A stretch of DNA of 7,396 bases from Nitriliruptorales bacterium (GTDB lineage: Bacteria; Actinomycetota; Nitriliruptoria; Euzebyales; Egibacteraceae), in the NCBI GenBank assembly GCA_007126835.1, contig SLAO01000147.1, forward strand, positions 1-7,396, given 5' to 3'. The position numbers and the translations under genes were made by a program. Of the stretch, positions 1 to 5,625 are shown one piece after another. The first letter of the stretch is position 1, and every line of letters starts with the position of its first letter. The notes under the pieces are model-generated. The model made no database searches and was not told the DNA's origin. It saw only the letters and a program-made list of their open reading frames with translations.

Positions 1-41
1 CGCTTGTCACGCGGGAGATCGACGCCGGCGATGCGTGCCAT
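1..41 (-). CDS. rpsM: 30S ribosomal protein S13 (uS13), first 13 codons; 3' end outside window
   Basis: Only the N-terminus MARIAGVDLPRDK and two bases of the next codon are inside the window, but this is the canonical bacterial S13 start. S13 sits in the 30S head and forms intersubunit bridges near the P-site tRNA. GGGAGG lies about 9 nt before the ATG. The position right after rpmJ matches the standard order rpmJ-rpsM-rpsK-rpsD-rpoA, which probably continues off the left edge. Confidence 0.93.
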   Translation of the reverse strand, partial: MARIAGVDLPRDK

Positions 42-59
42 GCTCTTAGCCTCCCTGCC

Positions 60-173
60 CTAGCCCTGTCGCTGCTTGTGTCGCGGGTTCGAGCAGATCA
101 CCATGATCCGGCCGTGCCGGCGAATGATCCGGCACCGCTCGCACATGCGCTTGACCGACGGTTGCACCTTCAC
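60..173 (-). CDS. rpmJ: 50S ribosomal protein L36 (bL36), zinc-binding form
   Basis: This 37-residue protein, exactly the usual length, is a late-joining 50S protein that clips 23S rRNA helices together. Translation from the GTG at 173 gives MKVQPSVKRMCERC, then RIIRRHGRIMVICSNPRHKQ, ending QRQG. The zinc ligands are complete: Cys11, Cys14, Cys27 and His32. The start is GTG, supported by a GAGGAG 8 nt upstream and by the conserved family N-terminus MKV-(R/Q)-PSVK. The stop is TAG. rpsM starts 18 nt later. Normally infA precedes this gene; here only a non-coding spacer separates it from map. The gene is small enough to be missed by automatic callers. Confidence 0.97.
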   Translation of the reverse strand: MKVQPSVKRMCERCRIIRRHGRIMVICSNPRHKQRQG

Positions 174-181
174 TGCTCGAA

Positions 182-187
182 CTCCTC
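182..187 (-). promoter_or_regulatory. Shine-Dalgarno of rpmJ, fixes a GTG start
   Basis: GAGGAG on the minus strand lies 8 nt before the GTG at 173. This favours that codon over the in-frame GTG at 200, which lies inside the hairpin and has no suitable site at normal spacing. Confidence 0.75.
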
Positions 188-196
188 GAACGGTGC

Positions 197-216
197 GCAC
201 GCCGCGGACGGCGTGC
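197..216 (-). other. Perfect 8-bp hairpin just upstream of rpmJ
   Basis: The minus-strand RNA reads GCACGCCG-UCCG-CGGCGUGC, a perfect 8-bp stem with a 4-nt loop. It ends 9 nt before the rpmJ Shine-Dalgarno. GAGGAG occurs both 5' of the hairpin and after it. No U-run follows. A role in rpmJ translation or mRNA processing is possible but inferred. Confidence 0.45.
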
Positions 217-243
217 TCCTCGTGATTGACGGGACAGCATGAA

Positions 244-286
244 CGGCCCCCGGGGCGCTCGCATACGGGCGCCGTCGGTGGGGCCG
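244..286 (-). other. Nested inverted repeat after map (structured leader or terminator)
   Basis: The minus-strand RNA can pair CGGCCCC (286-280) with GGGGCCG (250-244), and inside it GGCGC (273-269) with GCGCC (258-254), closing a 10-nt loop. No U-run follows, so a classic intrinsic terminator is not supported, although GC-rich actinobacterial terminators can lack one. It could end the spc transcript after map, or be the first structure of an rpmJ leader, since the candidate transcription start falls at its 5' edge. Confidence 0.4.
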
Positions 287-293
287 AACAAGC

Positions 294-322
294 AGCATAT
301 CAGCCGACCTCCCGAGCGTCCA
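294..322 (-). promoter_or_regulatory. Candidate promoter for rpmJ-rpsM
   Basis: On the minus strand, TGGACG (322-317) and TATGCT (299-294) are separated by exactly 17 bases. Each matches 4 of 6 positions of the housekeeping consensus TTGACA/TATAAT, and the -10 keeps the TAnnnT pattern favoured in actinobacteria. Transcription would begin near 287, leaving a leader of about 115 nt before rpmJ. The -35 falls inside the last map codons. Promoters upstream of infA/rpmJ are common, which supports the location, but the match is modest. Confidence 0.4.
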
Positions 323-1136
323 CCGCTGCGCGTCCCGGGACCCGGTCGAGGTCGGTCAGCGGGTACGCCGGCTCGTCGGATCGGGCCGTGAGCACCCACG
401 GTCCGTCCTCGGTGATCGCCACCGTGTGCTCCCAGTGCGCAGAGACCTGCCCGTCGGCGGTGACCACCGTCCAGTCGTCGTCGAGCACCGCGGTGTCGGC
501 GGTGCCCAGGTTGAACATGGGCTCGACGGCCAGGACCAGCCCGGGAACGAGCTTGGGGCCCCTGCCGGGCCGCCCGTAGTTGGGTACCTGGGGGTCCTCG
601 TGCAGCGCACGGCCGACTCCGTGACCGACGTACTCGCGCACGACGCCGTAGCCGTGGGGTTGCGCCACCGCCTCCACTGCGGCTGAGATGTCGGTGACCC
701 GGTTGCCCGCACGAGCCTCCAGCAGGCCCGCCCACAGCGCCTCGCGCGTGCGCTGCACGAGGTCGGCCACCGCCGGTGCGACCGTGTCGTCACCACCCAC
801 GATCCACGTGACCGCGCTGTCGGAGTGGTAGCCGTCGACGATCGAACCTGCGTCGATCTTGATCAGGTCACCGGCGGCCAGCACCACGTCGTCGGAGGGG
901 ATGCCGTGCACGATCTGCTCGTTCACCGACGTGCACAACGACCCGGGAAAGCCCCGATAGCCCTTGAACGACGGTGTGGCCCCGCGCGCCCGGATCTCCT
1001 CCTCGGCGATGCGGTCGAGGTCCCGCGTCGACATTCCCGGCTGCAGGGCGTCGCGGAGGAGCTCGTGCACCTCGGCGATGAGCCGCCCGGTGACGGCCAT
1101 CGTCTCGAGCTCGGAGGGAGACTTGCGAACGATCAT
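300..1136 (-). CDS. map: Methionine aminopeptidase, type I
   Basis: This 278-residue metalloprotease removes the initiator Met from new proteins whose second residue is small. All five dimetal ligands of the pita-bread fold are visible: Asp95 (KIDAG), Asp106 (HSDSA), His172 (VGHGVG), Glu205 (AVEP) and Glu236 (WEHT). The substrate-side histidines His77 (IVHGIP) and His179 (LHEDPQVPNYG) are also present. The substrate-pocket segment GYRGFPGSLCTSVNEQIVHG occupies 59-78. No N-terminal zinc-finger or SH3-binding extension is present. The last 30 residues or so are a variable tail. The ATG overlaps the adk TGA by four bases, giving coupled translation. The stop is TGA, and a non-coding spacer follows before rpmJ. 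Confidence 0.97.
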   Translation of the reverse strand: MIVRKSPSELETMAVTGRLIAEVHELLRDALQPGMSTRDLDRIAEEEIRARGATPSFKGYRGFPGSLCTSVNEQIVHGIPSDDVVLAAGDLIKIDAGSIVDGYHSDSAVTWIVGGDDTVAPAVADLVQRTREALWAGLLEARAGNRVTDISAAVEAVAQPHGYGVVREYVGHGVGRALHEDPQVPNYGRPGRGPKLVPGLVLAVEPMFNLGTADTAVLDDDWTVVTADGQVSAHWEHTVAITEDGPWVLTARSDEPAYPLTDLDRVPGRAAVDAREVG

Positions 1137-1708
1137 ACGGGGTCCAGATCTGCCAGGAGCTGTTTGGTCCGTGCGGTGACGTCCTCGACGGTGCCGACGG
1201 CCTGGACGTCGCGCAGCAGCCCGCGCTCACTGTAGAACGTCACGAGCGGAGCGGTCTTGGAGCGGTACTCCACGAGCCGCTTGCGGATGACCTCGCTGTC
1301 GTCGTCGGTTCGGTGCTCCAGCTCGCGCCGGGCCTCGAGGCGCGCGAGCAGCTCCTCCTCGGGCACTTCGAGGCGCACGACTACGTCGAGGGGGGTGTCG
1401 CGCTCCTGCAGGAAGATCTCGAGGGCCTCGGCCTGCGGCACGGTGCGGGGAAACCCGTCCAGAATGAAGCCACGCCCGGCATCGGTCTCCGACAGCCGCT
1501 CGGTGACCATCCCGATCACGACCTCGTCGGGGACGAGCTCACCCCGGTCCATGTACGCCTTGGCCCGCAGCCCCAACGGGGTCTCGGTGTCGACGTTGTG
1601 GCGGAAGATGACCCCGGTGGCGACGTGCGGGATCCCGAAGTCGGCCGCGAGGATCTGCGCTTGCGTGCCCTTGCCGGCCCCTGGTGCTCCCAGGATGACG
1701 AGTCGCAC
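1133..1708 (-). CDS. adk: Adenylate kinase, short-LID form
   Basis: This 191-residue cytoplasmic enzyme interconverts ATP + AMP and 2 ADP. The P-loop is GAPGAGKGT (residues 7-15), the AMP-binding and NMP-lid region follows, DGFPRT lies at 84-89, and the LID is the short form lacking the Cys4 zinc insertion, with RTDDDSEVIRKRL at 133-145 supplying catalytic arginines. The shorter length than the roughly 214 residues of E. coli Adk fits actinobacterial enzymes. The usual (I/V)STG(D/E)xxR motif reads VATGVIFR (29-36): the acidic residue is Val, while Thr31, Gly32 and Arg36 remain. The start codon is GTG with AGGAGAGGAG just upstream. The TGA overlaps the map ATG (ATGA), so the two are probably co-translated. 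Confidence 0.96.
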   Translation of the reverse strand: MRLVILGAPGAGKGTQAQILAADFGIPHVATGVIFRHNVDTETPLGLRAKAYMDRGELVPDEVVIGMVTERLSETDAGRGFILDGFPRTVPQAEALEIFLQERDTPLDVVVRLEVPEEELLARLEARRELEHRTDDDSEVIRKRLVEYRSKTAPLVTFYSERGLLRDVQAVGTVEDVTARTKQLLADLDPV

Positions 1709-1735
1709 CGTGTCTCCTCTCCTGCTCGGCTCCGG

Positions 1736-3034
1736 CTAGTTGCGCAGGAAGCCTTCGTAGTGGCGCTGCATGAGCTGGCTCTCGATCTGGCGCAGCGTGT
1801 TCAACCCCACACCCACGACGATCAGGAGCACGGCCCCACCGAAGGGGAAGGGCAGGCCTGCCTGCGCCGCCACGATCAGCGGCAGCACCGCCAGCACCGC
1901 CAAGTAGATCGACCCCGCGGTGGTGATCCGGGTCAGGACGTAGTCGAGGTACTCGGCAGTGGGCCGGCCAGGGCGGATGCCCGGGATGAACCCGCCGTAC
2001 TTCTTCATGTTGTCCGACACGTCCTGTGGGTTGAACGTGATCGCCGTGTAGAAGAAGGCGAAGAACATCGTCAACGCGAAGTACACGGCGATGAACCAGA
2101 AGCCGGGGTCTTGAGCGTTGAAGTGGGTCTCGATGAAGCTCACGAATCCGGGGTCGGGGATGATCCCGGTCAGCAGCGACGGGATGAACAGCAGCGACGA
2201 GGCGAAGATGATCGGGATCACGCCGGACTGGTTGACCTTCAAGGGGATGTACGTCGAGGTCCCCCCGTAGGTTCGCCGGCCCACCTGACGCTTGGCGTAC
2301 TGCACCGGGATGCGGCGCTGACCCAGTTCGACGAACACCACCGCGATGATCAGCAGCAAGCCCACCAGCAGCGTGATGCCGAAGGCGATCTCGCCCGCTT
2401 CGATCAGGATCTGGTTACCCTGCCCCGGCATCGCCGAGACGATCGCCGAGAAGATGATCAGGCTCATCCCGTTGCCGACACCGCGTTGGGTGATGAGCTC
2501 ACCCAGCCACATGATGAAGGCCACGCCGGCGGTCATCGTCAGGATCATCAGCGCCCGCAAGGCCAAGCCGTCGTCAACGATCAGGCTCTGCCCGGGGGGC
2601 AGCGCACCCACGCCGAACAGCTGACCGGACTCGATGAAGACGATCAGGCCGGTGGACTGCAGCAGCGCGAGCGCCACCGTCAGGTAGCGCGTCCACTGGT
2701 TGATCTTCTTCTGCCCGCTCTCGCCTTCCTTCTTCCACTCGTCGACCTTCGGGATCACCACCGTGAGCAACTGCATGATGATGCTTGCGGTGATGTAGGG
2801 CATGATCCCGAGCGCGAACACCGACAGCTGCGTAAAGGCCCCGCCGCTGAACAGGTTGATCAGCTGCGCAGGGCCGCTGACGCCCTCGTCGACGAGCGCC
2901 CGCAGGACGCCGTAGTCCACGCCCGGCGTCGGCACGTACGCACCGAAGCGGTACACCGCGATGATCGCGAGCGTGAACAGGATCTTTCCCCGAAGGTCGG
3001 GGATTTTGAAGGCGTTGGCGAAGGCGCGCAGCAT
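1736..3034 (-). CDS. secY: Preprotein translocase subunit SecY
   Basis: This is a 432-residue membrane protein, the pore-forming subunit of the SecYEG channel that takes secreted proteins across, and membrane proteins into, the cytoplasmic membrane. About ten hydrophobic segments are visible. Family landmarks in order are: VYRFGAYVPTPGVD (residues 27-40), FALGIMPYITASIIMQLL of TM2 (73-90), GELITQRGVGNGMSLIIF (178-195), the cytosolic loop ELGQRRIPVQYAKR (236-249), PLKVNQSGVIPIIFASS (264-280), FNPQDVSDNMKKYGGFIPGIRPG (334-356) in the large ribosome/SecA-binding loop, and the end SQLMQRHYEGFL. AGAGGA lies about 7 nt before the ATG. The stop is TAG. Its place after rplO is the ancestral bacterial arrangement. 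Confidence 0.97.
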   Translation of the reverse strand: MLRAFANAFKIPDLRGKILFTLAIIAVYRFGAYVPTPGVDYGVLRALVDEGVSGPAQLINLFSGGAFTQLSVFALGIMPYITASIIMQLLTVVIPKVDEWKKEGESGQKKINQWTRYLTVALALLQSTGLIVFIESGQLFGVGALPPGQSLIVDDGLALRALMILTMTAGVAFIMWLGELITQRGVGNGMSLIIFSAIVSAMPGQGNQILIEAGEIAFGITLLVGLLLIIAVVFVELGQRRIPVQYAKRQVGRRTYGGTSTYIPLKVNQSGVIPIIFASSLLFIPSLLTGIIPDPGFVSFIETHFNAQDPGFWFIAVYFALTMFFAFFYTAITFNPQDVSDNMKKYGGFIPGIRPGRPTAEYLDYVLTRITTAGSIYLAVLAVLPLIVAAQAGLPFPFGGAVLLIVVGVGLNTLRQIESQLMQRHYEGFLRN

Positions 3035-3064
3035 TCGGGGTCCTCTCAGCAGCCGGTGGCGCGG

Positions 3065-3511
3065 CTAGCTGTTCGCGGTGGTGACGCTACCGCCGGCCGC
3101 CTCCACCTTGGCGACAGCCGACCCACTCGCAGCGTCCACGGTGATCGACAGTGCAGCCGTCAGCTCCCCGTCGCCGAGCAGCTTGACCGGAGCGGAGCCC
3201 CGGCGAACCAGACCGCGCTCGCGCAGCACGTCGGGGTCGACCTCGTCGCCGTCGGCGAAGCTGGCCTCGAGCCGGCCGACGTTGACCGTTTGGTACTCGA
3301 CCCGGTTGCGGGGCGTGAACCCCGGCTCCTTGGGCAGGCGTCGCTGCAGCGGCATCTGCCCGCCCTCGAACCCGGCGGGCACGTTGCCGCGAGCTCCCGT
3401 GCCCTTGGTCCCCCGGCCGGCGGTCTTGCCCTTGCCTGCGGCCTCGCCTCGGCCCTTGCGCGTCTTTGGGCGATGCGCCCCCGGCGCGGGCTTGAGGTGG
3501 TGGATCTTCAT
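3065..3511 (-). CDS. rplO: 50S ribosomal protein L15 (uL15)
   Basis: This is a 148-residue late-assembly protein of the 50S, of normal length. The N-terminal half is an extended basic arm that threads into 23S rRNA, with the family pattern RKGRGEAAGKGKTAGRGTKG (residues 18-37) and FEGGQMPLQRRLPK (48-61). The C-terminal globular part has EYQTVNVGRL, VKLLGDGELTA and a Gly-rich end, AAGGSVT. The start ATG overlaps the TGA of the extended rpmD (ATGA), with GAGGAG 8 nt upstream inside the rpmD tail, so translation is likely coupled. The stop is TAG and secY begins 30 nt later. Confidence 0.97.
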   Translation of the reverse strand: MKIHHLKPAPGAHRPKTRKGRGEAAGKGKTAGRGTKGTGARGNVPAGFEGGQMPLQRRLPKEPGFTPRNRVEYQTVNVGRLEASFADGDEVDPDVLRERGLVRRGSAPVKLLGDGELTAALSITVDAASGSAVAKVEAAGGSVTTANS

Positions 3512-4023
3512 GTCTCGGACTCCTCGGCTTCTTCGTCCTCGTCGCCGGTCAGATCCTCGTCGCCGGCCAGGTCCCCGCCGGTGGCGGAGGCATCGGCCTC
3601 GTCGGCCCCGGCCGCACCGCCCCGAGCACGCGGCTTCGGCTTGACGGGATCGTCGGTTGACGACAGTGACGGCGGGTTCTCGACCACGTCTGCAGCGGTC
3701 TCGGCGGACCCTTCGACGGCGAGCGCCTCCGCCGTCGCCTCGGCCAGCTCGGCGGACTCGGAGTCCGCGACGGACTGCCCCGCGGGCGGGTTGCCTTCGC
3801 CCTTGGGCTCTTGGCCCGGTTCGAGGTCGAGAAGCTCGTCGTCACCTACGTACCGCACGTCGACAAGGTGGGCGACTTTCCCCACCATGCCACGAATCTC
3901 GGGACGATCCGGCTGCCGCACCGACTGGTGGATCTTGCGCAGCCCGAGGGCGCGCAGGGTGCGGCGTTGCCCGGCCTGCTGGCCGGACAGGCCGCGGGTC
4001 TGGGTGATCTCCAGCTCAGGCAT
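3508..4023 (-). CDS. rpmD: 50S ribosomal protein L30 (uL30) with a long acidic C-terminal extension
   Basis: Residues 1 to about 60 are an ordinary bacterial L30, a small 50S protein that binds 23S rRNA: ITQTRGLSGQQAGQRRTLRA, LGLRKIHQSV, and the closing segment GMVGKVAHLVDVRYV. Bacterial L30 normally stops there. This one continues in frame to 171 residues. The extra 111 residues contain about 33 Asp/Glu against 5 Lys/Arg, are rich in Ala, Gly and Ser, and have no aromatic residue, Cys, His, Ile or Met. This points to a disordered, negatively charged tail. The tail looks genuine: its TGA overlaps the rplO ATG by four bases, and its Glu-Glu codons form the rplO Shine-Dalgarno. The start ATG lies inside the last codons of rpsE (8-nt overlap). 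The function of the tail is unknown. Confidence 0.9.
   Translation of the reverse strand: MPELEITQTRGLSGQQAGQRRTLRALGLRKIHQSVRQPDRPEIRGMVGKVAHLVDVRYVGDDELLDLEPGQEPKGEGNPPAGQSVADSESAELAEATAEALAVEGSAETAADVVENPPSLSSTDDPVKPKPRARGGAAGADEADASATGGDLAGDEDLTGDEDEEAEESET
3535..3570 (-). repeat. Two-copy 18-bp tandem repeat in the rpmD acidic tail
   Basis: Units 3535-3552 and 3553-3570 match at 16 of 18 bases. They keep the reading frame and encode the repeated peptide DL-(A/T)-GDE near the end of the L30 tail. A degenerate partial copy may follow at about 3571. This fits growth of the tail by in-frame duplication. Confidence 0.7.
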
Positions 4024-4600
4024 GCTCGGACCCGGCCTTCATGTTGTCGAGCATGGTTTTGGGCAAAAGCTCCTCGAGCTCGATCTCGCGCAGGCGTGCC
4101 ACGTCCTCGGGCACGCGCAGGTCCTTGAGCGCTGCCACGGTCGCGTGCACGACGTTGATCGCGTTGGCCGAGCCCAGCGACTTGGCGAGGACGTCGGCGA
4201 TGCCGGCGCACTCGAGCACCGCCCGCATCGGGCCACCGGCGATCACACCCGTACCAGGAGCGGCGGGCTTGAGCACGACCCAGCCCGCGCCGTCACGGGC
4301 GGTGGCCTCGTGCACGATCGTCCGTTGGATCATCGGGACTTTGAAGAAGTTCTTCTTGGCCTCCTCCACGCCCTTCTGGATCGCCGCCGGCACTTCCTTG
4401 GCCTTGCCGTACCCGACGCCGACGGTGCCCTGTTGGTCACCGACGACGACGAGCGCTGTGAAGGAGAAGCGCCGGCCGCCCTTGACGACCTTGGCGACGC
4501 GGTTGATCGCGACGACCTTCTCCTCGTAGGGGCTGCGTTCCTCCTCGCGCCCCCGGCCGCGGCCTCCGCGGCCGCCGCGTCCACCACCTGGTGCTGCCAT
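4016..4600 (-). CDS. rpsE: 30S ribosomal protein S5 (uS5)
   Basis: This is a 194-residue protein of the 30S body that contributes to decoding accuracy and mRNA helicase activity at the entry channel. Residues 1-22 are a Gly/Arg-rich leader (GGGRGGRGGRGRGR) ending in acidic residues; actinobacterial S5 often has a charged N-terminal extension. The double-stranded-RNA-binding-like domain follows (about 25-90) with VVAINRVAKVVKGGRRFSF (29-47) and VGVGYGKAKEVPAAI (60-74). The C-terminal domain (about 100-165) has GTGVIAGGPMRAVLE and a helical end. GAGAGG lies about 9 nt before the ATG. The last 8 bases overlap the rpmD start, so S5 and L30 translation is probably coupled. The stop is TGA. Confidence 0.97.
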   Translation of the reverse strand: MAAPGGGRGGRGGRGRGREEERSPYEEKVVAINRVAKVVKGGRRFSFTALVVVGDQQGTVGVGYGKAKEVPAAIQKGVEEAKKNFFKVPMIQRTIVHEATARDGAGWVVLKPAAPGTGVIAGGPMRAVLECAGIADVLAKSLGSANAINVVHATVAALKDLRVPEDVARLREIELEELLPKTMLDNMKAGSEHA

Positions 4601-4630
4601 GACTGCAAACCTCTCGGTCGTCTGGGTCGA

Positions 4631-4990
4631 TCAGAACTGAAGGCCGGCTTCGCGTGCGCCGTCGGCCAGCGCCGCAACTCGGCCGTGGTAGCGATTGCCG
4701 CCGCGGTCGAAGACCACCGTGGCGATGCCTGCGCTGGTTGCACGCTCGCCGACGGCCTTTCCGACGGCCTTTGCAACACCGACCTTGCCGTCCCCGTCGG
4801 GAACGAGGTCGTCTTCCAGGCTCGACGCAGCCGCGAGCGTGTGCCCGCGGTCGTCATCGATCACCTGCGCGTAGATGCCCTGGTTGGAACGGTACACCGC
4901 AAGACGTGGTTGGTCCGCGGTGCCGTGCAGACGGCGCCGTTGGCGCGCATGGCGCCGTTCGCGGGCGGATCGTGCGGTCTTGGCCTTCAT
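4631..4990 (-). CDS. rplR: 50S ribosomal protein L18 (uL18)
   Basis: This 119-residue protein binds 5S rRNA and, with L5, anchors it in the central protuberance. The N-terminus (residues 1-22) is strongly basic, as is typical of the disordered RNA-binding end of L18. Core motifs are QPRLAVYRSNQGIYAQVIDD (27-46), LAAASSLE and the C-terminal signature TVVFDRGGNRYHGRVAALAD (91-110) followed by GAREAGLQF. The ATG at 4990 has AGAGGAG about 10 nt upstream. The gene follows an unusually long spacer (71 nt) for this cluster and ends with TGA 30 nt before rpsE. Identity is secure. Confidence 0.97.
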   Translation of the reverse strand: MKAKTARSARERRHARQRRRLHGTADQPRLAVYRSNQGIYAQVIDDDRGHTLAAASSLEDDLVPDGDGKVGVAKAVGKAVGERATSAGIATVVFDRGGNRYHGRVAALADGAREAGLQF

Positions 4991-5015
4991 CGTCGTTGTA
5001 CTCCTCTGACGAACC

Positions 5016-5050
5016 AGACCCCCCGGCCTCGCGTTGCACCGGGAGTGTCT
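5016..5050 (-). promoter_or_regulatory. Predicted stem-loop in the rplF-rplR spacer
   Basis: In the minus-strand RNA, 5050-5047 (AGAC) pairs with 5019-5016 (GUCU), and 5045-5039 (CUCCCGG) pairs with 5026-5020 (CCGGGGG). This gives 11 base pairs, one of them G-U, with one bulged A at 5046 and a 12-nt loop (5038-5027). It starts 11 nt after the rplF stop and ends 25 nt before the rplR ATG; the rplR Shine-Dalgarno (AGAGGAG) lies between. No U-tract follows and the operon continues, so a simple terminator is unlikely. A processing site, a partial attenuator or a protein-binding control site would fit. The pairing is seen in the sequence; the function is inferred. Confidence 0.45.
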
Positions 5051-5061
5051 CGCATTGCCAA

Positions 5062-5601
5062 CTAGGAGCCGGCAGCCTTGCCGGCCTTGCGCCGCACGTG
5101 CTCGCCGGCGTAGCGGATCCCCTTGCCCTTGTACGGCTCGGGCTTGCGAATGGCGCGGATGTCCGCGGCGACTTGCCCGACGCGCTGCTTGTCGGTGCCC
5201 TTGACCGCGATCTGCGTCGGCGTCGGCACGTCCAGCTCGACGTCGTCGGGCGCCGGCACGTTGACCGGGTGGCTGTAGCCGACCTGGATGGTGATGCCGT
5301 CGCCTTGCTTGGTCGCCCGGTAGCCCACGCCGACGATCTCCAGACGGCGCTCCCAGCCCTCCGACACGCCATGCACCATGTTGGCGATCAGCGCGCGCGT
5401 CAGGCCGTGCAGCGACCGGTGCTCGCGTTCGTCGTCAGGCCGGTCGACGACCACCGTATCGTCGGTGACCTCGACGGTGATGTCGGGGTGCAGCTGCTGC
5501 GTGAGCGTGCCCTTGGGGCCGGTCACGGTCACCGCGCCGTCAGCGACGGTGACCTCGACGCCGGCGGGGATCCCGACCGGCTCCTTTCCGATGCGACTCA
5601 T
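5062..5601 (-). CDS. rplF: 50S ribosomal protein L6 (uL6)
   Basis: This is a 179-residue, two-domain protein of the 50S. It binds 23S rRNA near the sarcin-ricin loop and the factor-binding site. The start MSRIGKEPVGIP is the family N-terminus. VTVTGPKGTL (residues 24-33) lies in the first domain, the linker has HRSLHGLTRALIANMVHGV (61-79), and the second domain carries LEIVGVGYRA (88-97) and the L6 signature PEPYKGKGIRY (154-164). GGAGAGGAG lies about 8 nt before the ATG. The stop is TAG. A 71-nt spacer with a strong predicted hairpin separates it from rplR. Length and motifs are all standard. Confidence 0.97.
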   Translation of the reverse strand: MSRIGKEPVGIPAGVEVTVADGAVTVTGPKGTLTQQLHPDITVEVTDDTVVVDRPDDEREHRSLHGLTRALIANMVHGVSEGWERRLEIVGVGYRATKQGDGITIQVGYSHPVNVPAPDDVELDVPTPTQIAVKGTDKQRVGQVAADIRAIRKPEPYKGKGIRYAGEHVRRKAGKAAGS

Positions 5602-5625
5602 CTTGCTTGCTCCTCTCCGGCCCTG

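Noticed and set aside
171..200. In-frame upstream GTG (200) as the start of rpmJ
   Set aside because: The conserved L36 N-terminus starts at the GTG at 173, which has GAGGAG at ideal spacing. The upstream codon lies within a hairpin stem.
244..286. Classic intrinsic terminator after map
   Set aside because: The inverted repeat is GC-rich but no U-run follows on the transcribed strand. It is listed as a structure of uncertain role, not as a terminator.
3508..3845. A separate small gene between rpmD and rplO in place of an L30 tail
   Set aside because: There is no stop after the L30 core in the rpmD frame, and no alternative start with a Shine-Dalgarno and recognisable protein in other frames. 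The ATGA coupling to rplO belongs to the rpmD frame.
1313..5065. A very long open frame (about 1250 codons) on the plus strand
   Set aside because: It lies antisense to adk, secY, rplO, rpmD, rpsE and rplR, all of which are unmistakable. Its translation is low-complexity His/Asp/Arg/Gln-rich sequence with no recognisable domain. Long antisense frames are a by-product of GC-rich codon bias.
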